Origin: Anaerolineales bacterium
GTDB taxonomy: Bacteria; Chloroflexota; Anaerolineae; Anaerolineales; UBA4823
Assembly (NCBI GenBank): GCA_026415275.1
Contig: JAOAHK010000003.1
Location: 1-27,294 of the forward strand
Length of the DNA: 27,294 bases
Reading direction: 5' to 3'
Below, piece by piece: positions 21,724 to 27,294 of the stretch. Every line of letters starts with the position of its first letter. The first letter of the stretch is position 1. Below the pieces are notes generated by a model. That model saw only the letters and a list, made by a program, of their open reading frames with translations, was not told the origin of the DNA and did not search any database. The translations under genes were made by a program, and so were the position numbers.

Positions 21724-24204
21724 CTAAACCGCTACAGAACTTTCTTGTTCAAGGGTAAGCTTGGCTTGTTCCTTCGGTAAGAAGACCAATTGCTTCGCGT
21801 TTTCATCGACATCGACCAAGATGTGATTGCCTTCTTTGAACTCACCGGCTAAAAGACGCAAGGATAACGGACTTTCTAAATATTTTTGAATAGCGCGCTT
21901 GAGCGGTCTTGCCCCGAAGGTTGGATCATAACCCACGTCGGCAAGCCAATTGCGGGCAGCTTCGCTCAACTCAACTGTGATGCCATGTTCGCTCAAACGT
22001 TCTTGTACTTCTTTCATTTGGAGATCGACAATTTCACGCATCTGTTCCAACGAGAGCGGCGAGAAGGTGATGATCTCGTCGATGCGATTGAGGAACTCAG
22101 GCCGAAAGGTGCTTTTGAGGGCTTTCTCGATCTTTTCTTGGGCTTGCCGTTCTTCGGTGCTATCGGTGCGCTGCAAGAAGCCCAAGCTGCCCGACTTGCG
22201 CACAAACTCGGTGCCCAAGTTGCTGGTCATGATCAAGACCGTATTGCGGAAATCGACCACATTGCCTTGCCCGTCGGTCAACCGCCCGTCATCCAAAATT
22301 TGCAGGAGGGCATTCCAAACCTCGGGGTGGGCTTTCTCGATTTCGTCAAACAAAATCACCCGATAGGGGCGGCGACGCACTGCTTCAGTCAATTGCCCAC
22401 CTTCCTCGTAGCCAACGTAGCCCGGCGGAGCACCAAACAGGCGAGAGACGGTGTGTTGCTCGCGATATTCGCTCATGTCAATCCGCACCAGAGCGTCTTC
22501 ATTGTCGAACAGAAACTCTGCCAAGGCTTTGGCGAGTTCGGTTTTGCCAACCCCCGAGGGTCCAATGAAGATAAACGAACCGATCGGGCGACGGGGGTCT
22601 TTCAAGCCAGAGCGGGCGCGGCGAATGGCATCCGAAATGGCTTTGATCGCCTCATCTTGCCCCTTGATGCGCTCGTGTAGGCGTTCTTCCATGTTCAGCA
22701 GCTTCTCAGCTTCGGTTTCCATCATCTGCGTCACCGGAATCCCAGTCCATTGCGCCACTACCTCAGCAATATCCTGAACATCGACGACCTCATCCAGTTG
22801 GTGCTCGGCTTCCCACTGATCGCGCTTGGCGTTGAACTCAGCCTCTAAACGCAGACGTTCGGATTTCTTTTGGGCGGCGCGTTCATAATCGCGTTCGATG
22901 CCGGCTTGTTCTTCTTCGGCTGCCAGGCGGTCGATCTCGCTCTTGAGCGCCTTCAAATCGGGCGGCAACGAATAGAGGGCAACGCGCAATTTCGCCGCAG
23001 CTTCATCCATCAGATCGATGGCTTTATCGGGCAAACGCCGGTCAGTGACATAGCGCGCCGATAACCGCGCCGCTGCAACCAGAGCTTCGTCTGAAAAGTG
23101 CACCTTGTGATGGGCTTCGTAGCGGTCGCGCAGGCCGCGCAGCATTTGAATCGTATCTTCAACACTTGGCTCTTCGACAAAAACCGGCGCGAAACGGCGT
23201 TCAAGAGCAGCATCTTTCTCGATGTATTTATGATATTCATCGAGGGTTGTTGCTCCAATGCACTGAAGTTCTCCCCGCGCGAGGGCTGGTTTGAGCATGT
23301 TGGAGGCATCCATGGCTCCCTGCGCCGCTCCTGCACCAACCACGGTGTGCAACTCATCGATAAACATAATGATCTCGCCTTGAGCGCGTTGGGTTTCTTC
23401 GATTACAGCTTTAAGGCGTTCTTCAAACTCGCCTCGGAAGCGGGAACCGGCGATCATGCTCCCCAAATCTAAGGCAAGCACGCGTTTGCCGCTCAAGATC
23501 TCGGGCACATCGTTATTGGCAATTTTTTGAGCTAAACCTTCGACAATGGCGGTCTTACCCACCCCAGCTTCACCAATGAGCACCGGGTTGTTTTTCGTGC
23601 GGCGAGAGAGGATTTGGATCAGGCGCAAAATTTCCACGTCCCGCCCGATCACGGGGTCAAGTTTGCCTTCCCGGGCAGCTTGGGTGAGGTCACGTGAATA
23701 TTTTTCCAGGGTGCGATAGCGCGTCTCAGCTTGCGGGTCGGTCACCCGCTGTCCGCCACGCAGTTGTTGGATCGCTTCGTACACCCGATCGCGCGTGACA
23801 CCCGCACCTTCTAATAGACGGGCTGCCGGCGTGCTGCGCTCGCTTAAAATTGCCAAGAAGATGTGTTCGGTGGAAATGTAGTCATCGCGCAACCGATTGG
23901 CTTCTTCATTGGCAAGATCGACAATCCGTTTGACGCGCGGGGTGATGAAGATTTGCCCTGCTCCGCCACCGAAGATATTCGCCTTGGGGCTGGTACGTAA
24001 AATATAGTCCAGGCGTTCCATCAGGGCATTGGTATCGACCTTGAGCGTCTCTAAGATTTGGGAGACAACGCCCTGAGGTTGTTCGATTAACGCCAGTAAA
24101 ATATGCTCTGTATCTATTTGATTGTGACCGTAGCGCTGGATGATTTCCGCTGCGCGTTGCGCAGCCTCCTGCGCTCGTTCGGTAAAACGATCAAATCGCA
24201 TCAT
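21724..24204 (-). CDS. clpC: ATP-dependent Clp protease ATP-binding subunit ClpC
   Basis: The 826-residue protein is a two-ring AAA+ unfoldase that feeds substrates to ClpP. Two N-terminal Clp_N repeats (about 3-70 and 80-145) are followed by AAA-1 with Walker A GEAGVGKT (211-218) and Walker [10 protein letters not shown] short middle domain with a UVR-like stretch ([15 protein letters not shown], about 429-444) comes next, then AAA-2 with GPSGVGKT (548-555) and [14 protein letters not shown]. The short middle domain and the ClpP-docking-type loop GSLGF identify ClpC rather than ClpB. Two ATGs in a row (24204, 24201) can start it. It has its own 165-base upstream region and is followed by two hairpins. 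Confidence 0.95.
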   Translation of the reverse strand: MMRFDRFTERAQEAAQRAAEIIQRYGHNQIDTEHILLALIEQPQGVVSQILETLKVDTNALMERLDYILRTSPKANIFGGGAGQIFITPRVKRIVDLANEEANRLRDDYISTEHIFLAILSERSTPAARLLEGAGVTRDRVYEAIQQLRGGQRVTDPQAETRYRTLEKYSRDLTQAAREGKLDPVIGRDVEILRLIQILSRRTKNNPVLIGEAGVGKTAIVEGLAQKIANNDVPEILSGKRVLALDLGSMIAGSRFRGEFEERLKAVIEETQRAQGEIIMFIDELHTVVGAGAAQGAMDASNMLKPALARGELQCIGATTLDEYHKYIEKDAALERRFAPVFVEEPSVEDTIQMLRGLRDRYEAHHKVHFSDEALVAAARLSARYVTDRRLPDKAIDLMDEAAAKLRVALYSLPPDLKALKSEIDRLAAEEEQAGIERDYERAAQKKSERLRLEAEFNAKRDQWEAEHQLDEVVDVQDIAEVVAQWTGIPVTQMMETEAEKLLNMEERLHERIKGQDEAIKAISDAIRRARSGLKDPRRPIGSFIFIGPSGVGKTELAKALAEFLFDNEDALVRIDMSEYREQHTVSRLFGAPPGYVGYEEGGQLTEAVRRRPYRVILFDEIEKAHPEVWNALLQILDDGRLTDGQGNVVDFRNTVLIMTSNLGTEFVRKSGSLGFLQRTDSTEERQAQEKIEKALKSTFRPEFLNRIDEIITFSPLSLEQMREIVDLQMKEVQERLSEHGITVELSEAARNWLADVGYDPTFGARPLKRAIQKYLESPLSLRLLAGEFKEGNHILVDVDENAKQLVFLPKEQAKLTLEQESSVAV

Positions 24205-24228
24205 TTTCTGCTATCCTTCCTTACAACC

Positions 24229-24245
24229 ATTTCCGAACCGGAAAT
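24229..24245. promoter_or_regulatory. Palindrome in the clpC leader
   Basis: ATTTCCG-AAC-CGGAAAT is a perfect 7-3-7 inverted repeat 24 bases upstream of the clpC ATG and downstream of a possible minus-strand TATAAT (near 24285-24290). It is operator-like, and not a CIRCE element by sequence. Confidence 0.45.
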
Positions 24246-24369
24246 TGGCAACAGTTGTACCTTTTCTATATCATTTAGATTTCTGCAGAGATTATACCTT
24301 CGGTTTCATTATCATTTTCTCAGAATGCTGTTAACATTGCATCAGAAGTCGAGCGGCGAGTCGAGCGGA

Positions 24370-26592
24370 TCAATTCTGCGATTCCAAATCCTCGTCCTCC
24401 TCATCCTGAAGCAAGACCTCTCTCTCACGGCTTCCTGCAAGAAGCGGGCCAACCACGCCCATCTCCTCTAATTCATCCATCAAGCGCGCCGCGCGGGGAT
24501 AACCAATGCGCAAACGTCTCTGCAACAACGAGGCACTTGCCCGCCGTGTTTTGCGCACAATCTGGATCGCCTGTTCAATTAAGGCATCGTGATCTTCTAG
24601 AAGCGAGCTTTCCTTTAGGTATTCTTCCCAAGGCGGCGTCTCCTCGGAAACAGGCGCGTCGGATTGCCAAAAGGTGATCATGCGCTCGATTTCTACATCG
24701 TTTACCATCACACCCTGACAGCGTAATGGCGCCATCGCCTCAGGAGGCAAATAGAGCATATCGCCGTGCCCTAACAGGGTTTCAGCTCCGACCGTATCCA
24801 AGATGACGCGCGAATCAACCGCCGAAGCCACAGCAAAGGCAATGCGTGCTGGGAAGTTGGCTTTGATTAAGCCGGTGACCACATCGGTGCTGGGGCGTTG
24901 GGTAGCGATGATCAAGTGAATTCCGGTTGCCCGCGCCATCTGCGCCAGCCGGATGAGAGCGTGCTCGGTTTGTTCGGCAGCAGTCATCATCAGGTCGGCC
25001 AGCTCATCAATCAGCACGACCAAGTAAGGCAGGGGAGTCAGCTCTTTGTGACGGCGCGCTTTCTTATTATAGGTATCGATATTGCGCGAGCGAGTGGCTT
25101 CGAGGATCTTATAACGTCGTTCCATTTCGCTCACCGTCCATTGCAAGACCCCCAAAATGCGGTCAATTTTCGTTTCCACTTTTCCAAGCAGGTGGGGAAG
25201 CCCATTGAAACGCACCAACTCCACCATCTTGGGATCGATCATAATCAAGCGTAAATCTTGCGGCGTGTTGTTCATGGCTAAGCAGGTCGTGATCGCCGCA
25301 ATACACACCGACTTGCCCGAACCCGTGGTTCCAGCAATTAAGAGGTGGGGCATGCGCGCCAAATCCCCGACAACCGGATTGCCCGAAACATCTCTGCCTA
25401 AAGCAATTGCCAACGGTGACCCGACCTTGACAAAGGCATCGCTCTCAAGGATCGGACGCAGGCGCACTACAGAAGCGCGCGGGTTGGGTACCTCGATGCC
25501 AATATAAGGTCTGCCCGGCACCGGCGCTTCAATGCGTAAACGTTCGGCAGCCAGCGCCAGAGCCAGATCGCGGCTCAGGGCGGAAATTTGTGCCACGCGC
25601 ACCTTTTGCTTAGCGATCTCACCTTCTGCCCCGTTTTTCTCTAAGAACCCGGGTTCAACCGCAAATTGTGTCACTGTCGGACCGACCCGAACACCGACTA
25701 CTTTGGCAGGGATACCAAATTCGCCTAGGGTCTTTTCAATTAACCCAGCGGTCATGTTCACATTCCGCTCGTCCGCCCGATAGGCGCTTTCGGCAACCAG
25801 CAAATCCAACGGCGGCAAGCGCTCGTCACGCGGGATGGGGGTGCTGGGTTTTTCAACCTCCTCTACCTCAGATAAGCGGAATTTCTTATGCCACTCCTTG
25901 GGCAATCGCACACTCTTCGTGGTTGAAGCGGGCGTTGACCCAGCAGCGCTCGGTGGTGGGGAAAAGCTCACCGCAGGCTCAAACGGAGAAGTTGCGCTCG
26001 GCTCTGCAGTGTTCATTTGACGCAAAAGCCGTCCTAACCCGCCGAGGGCAATAAAGAGGCAGAGGAAAAGCACAACGGAAGTTAACAAACCCTGTAAAAT
26101 CTGCCCTACCAGTCCCAACGGGATAAACCAACCGCCGCTCAGGCGGGCGAGCCCCCAACCAACCCGCCCGCCGTCTAAACCAGCTTCTGCCCTGTCAAAC
26201 TCCACTCCCCCCAGCACGCTGAGCAAAGCCAACGAAGCAAACGCCACTGCCTCCCAAGCAATGAGTTTGCTGAGTAGGGCGGGTAGATTGAGGCGTTCCC
26301 GGTAAAAGAGGACAACGCCCAACCAGACCAACCCGGCGACCACCCACAGGCTTCCCCAGCCAAACCAGAGACGCAGAAAGCGAATCCAAACCGCTAACAA
26401 ACCTGCGGTGAGGTCGGGCAAGAGCAGTCCGAAAAAGGTCATGGCTGCGAGTGCCAGAGCAAGGACGCCGCCGATGTCTCTGCTAAAGCGCCGGAAGCGG
26501 GTGAGAGTAGCAAGCAAAGAATTTTCCTCACCTGGCTCTGGTGAGGCAGCTTTTTCCTCGTTGGATTTTGCGGATGGGTTAGTTTTTGCCAT
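24370..26592 (-). CDS. ftsK: DNA translocase FtsK/SpoIIIE
   Basis: The 740-residue protein pumps chromosomal DNA through the division septum. About four N-terminal membrane segments lie between residues 40 and 190, followed by a Pro/Ser-rich linker. The alpha-beta motor then starts near LDLLVAESAYRADERNVN, with Walker A GTTGSGKSV, LRLIMIDPKMVEL, LVVLIDELADLMM (Walker B) and the block HLIIATQRPSTDVVTGLIKAN. The C-terminal gamma winged helix, which reads KOPS/SRS-type DNA signals, is present (ALIEQAIQIVRKTRRASASL through DELEEMGVVGP). Length is on the short, SpoIIIE-like side. The start ATG at 26592 has no clear ribosome site. Confidence 0.96.
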   Translation of the reverse strand: MAKTNPSAKSNEEKAASPEPGEENSLLATLTRFRRFSRDIGGVLALALAAMTFFGLLLPDLTAGLLAVWIRFLRLWFGWGSLWVVAGLVWLGVVLFYRERLNLPALLSKLIAWEAVAFASLALLSVLGGVEFDRAEAGLDGGRVGWGLARLSGGWFIPLGLVGQILQGLLTSVVLFLCLFIALGGLGRLLRQMNTAEPSATSPFEPAVSFSPPPSAAGSTPASTTKSVRLPKEWHKKFRLSEVEEVEKPSTPIPRDERLPPLDLLVAESAYRADERNVNMTAGLIEKTLGEFGIPAKVVGVRVGPTVTQFAVEPGFLEKNGAEGEIAKQKVRVAQISALSRDLALALAAERLRIEAPVPGRPYIGIEVPNPRASVVRLRPILESDAFVKVGSPLAIALGRDVSGNPVVGDLARMPHLLIAGTTGSGKSVCIAAITTCLAMNNTPQDLRLIMIDPKMVELVRFNGLPHLLGKVETKIDRILGVLQWTVSEMERRYKILEATRSRNIDTYNKKARRHKELTPLPYLVVLIDELADLMMTAAEQTEHALIRLAQMARATGIHLIIATQRPSTDVVTGLIKANFPARIAFAVASAVDSRVILDTVGAETLLGHGDMLYLPPEAMAPLRCQGVMVNDVEIERMITFWQSDAPVSEETPPWEEYLKESSLLEDHDALIEQAIQIVRKTRRASASLLQRRLRIGYPRAARLMDELEEMGVVGPLLAGSREREVLLQDEEDEDLESQN

Positions 26593-26721
26593 GGTATGGG
26601 TGGCGATTCAAGGCTTGTGATTCGCTCTAATTCAATCCTTTAGGAAAATTTTACCCTATAATCTCCGTCTCGATAGATCATCAAGTCAAGGGGAAGCCTG
26701 TCGGGGAATGGGGTAGAGCAA

Positions 26722-26757
26722 CCCTCACCCCCAGCCCCTCTCCCAGAGGGAGAGGGG
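26722..26757. repeat. Fourth copy of the GC-rich palindromic repeat
   Basis: This has the same CCTCACCCCC-CCCCTCTCCC pattern as the block at 14611-14730, with a perfect 10-bp stem (26735-26744 with 26748-26757) and AGA loop. It lies just past the EamA stop, between that gene and ftsK, where it could also act as a terminator hairpin. Confidence 0.8.
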
Positions 26758-26762
26758 GGAAT

Positions 26763-27294
26763 TTAGCCTAAATCGTCTTTCTGGTAAAGAGAGGCGATCA
26801 CTAAGCCAACTAAAATTAATCCACCCCCAGTCATTTGTAATCCGCTGGGCGTCTCGTTGAGAAATAAGTAAGCCAAGAAGGTTGAACCCAGTGGCTCTCC
26901 AAGTAGTGCAATCGAGACCAAGGCGGTGGGAACATAGCGCAATGCCCAGTTAAACGTAGAATGACCAAACAGTTGGGGCAGAATCGCAAGGGCGACAAAC
27001 CACCCAAAAGCAGCAGGGGGATAGGAAACAAACGATAAGCCCGCTCCTCCCACCCAGAGCGTTAAGACGAGGGCTGCAATGCCATAGACGACGAAAATAT
27101 AGCTCAGCAAGGAGAGGCGCGGGCGTAAAAAGCGCCCGGCGAGCAAGTAAAAAGCAGCCAAAATTCCGCCAAGCAGGGCAAGGAAATCTCCCCACAAAGC
27201 TTGAGCGCTGAAAAACTTGTCCCAAGGCGGACATTGCAAGCCTCCCCCAACCCATTGGCAGCTTTCGCTCAACCCGACCAGCGCGGTTCCCACC
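26763..27294 (-). CDS. DMT superfamily (EamA) transporter, N-terminal half cut by window edge
   Basis: The 177 codons visible run in frame to the right edge. The apparent GTG at 27293 is only where the window ends, so the start lies outside. Several hydrophobic segments are present: DFLALLGGILAAFYLLAGR, SLLSYIFVVYGIAALVLTLW and FGWFVALAILPQLFGHS. The closing EamA repeat STFNWALRYVPTALVSIAL, LGEPLGSTFLAYLFLNE, GGGLILVGLVIASLYQ is typical of drug/metabolite exporters. About the second half of a normal 280-300-residue protein is seen. Substrate is unknown. Confidence 0.88.
   Translation of the reverse strand, partial: VGTALVGLSESCQWVGGGLQCPPWDKFFSAQALWGDFLALLGGILAAFYLLAGRFLRPRLSLLSYIFVVYGIAALVLTLWVGGAGLSFVSYPPAAFGWFVALAILPQLFGHSTFNWALRYVPTALVSIALLGEPLGSTFLAYLFLNETPSGLQMTGGGLILVGLVIASLYQKDDLG

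Noticed and set aside
21886..22680. A 264-codon plus-strand ORF opposite clpC
   Set aside because: It is a mirror frame of a strongly conserved AAA+ gene and has no ribosome site or family resemblance.
26655..26660. Plus-strand TATAAT upstream of the fourth repeat
   Set aside because: No gene lies downstream on the plus strand and there is no -35, so it is treated as chance in an AT-rich gap.

Overview
This window looks like chromosomal DNA of an anaerobic or facultative bacterium, most likely a Chloroflexota (Anaerolineae-type) organism. The evidence for the phylum is indirect: a moderate-GC genome with short co-directional operons, a T-box-controlled trpS, a complete FeoA/FeoB/FeoC set, ClpC and FtsK of ordinary bacterial type, and family-level resemblance of several proteins. 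It looks like core chromosome. I see no transposase, integrase, phage gene, CRISPR array, rRNA or tRNA.

Layout. Positions 1-5066 are minus strand: a secreted GH44 glucanase cut by the left edge and read in frame from a GTG at 1413, then dhaK, then a three-gene operon (isochorismatase-like hydrolase, TrxR-like flavoprotein without the redox CxxC, and a short RlmN/Cfr-like radical SAM protein). Positions 5231-10453 are plus strand: hpt, thioredoxin, a lipoprotein, uvrB and a membrane-anchored beta-propeller glycosidase-like protein. Positions 10474-13056 (minus) are feoA-feoB-feoC, divergent from a DtxR/MntR-type regulator at 13171. Then come cobU (minus), a block of GC-rich palindromic repeats, and a long plus-strand run from 14798 to 20769. 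Positions 20766-26592 (minus) are a NifU-like protein, a cyclic-nucleotide-binding protein, clpC and ftsK. A DMT/EamA transporter is cut by the right edge.

The most notable content is in the 14.8-20.8 kb run. It opens with an extended -10 promoter and a tryptophan-type T-box leader: nested Stem I, AGTA opposite a TGG specifier, Stem III with CCGTTATC, and a terminator with a T-tract. The first gene behind it is a small Rdx (SelW-like) selenoprotein with a CxxU motif encoded by an in-frame TGA; a conventional gene caller would start it 63 bases late. It is followed directly by trpS, dtd, a CPA2 antiporter, a PII-like protein, an SPFH protein and selD. The selD gene also carries an in-frame TGA, at the catalytic Cys17-equivalent position. 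Both TGA codons are followed at bSECIS-like distance by a hairpin with G in its loop. The organism therefore decodes UGA as selenocysteine, although selA, selB and selC are not in the window.

Other functional groupings are ferrous iron import with its likely metal-responsive regulator and shared operator region, a PII-like protein next to an ion antiporter, and an uncharacterised flavoprotein/radical SAM/hydrolase operon whose first gene probably carries a one-base frameshift at a homopolymer.
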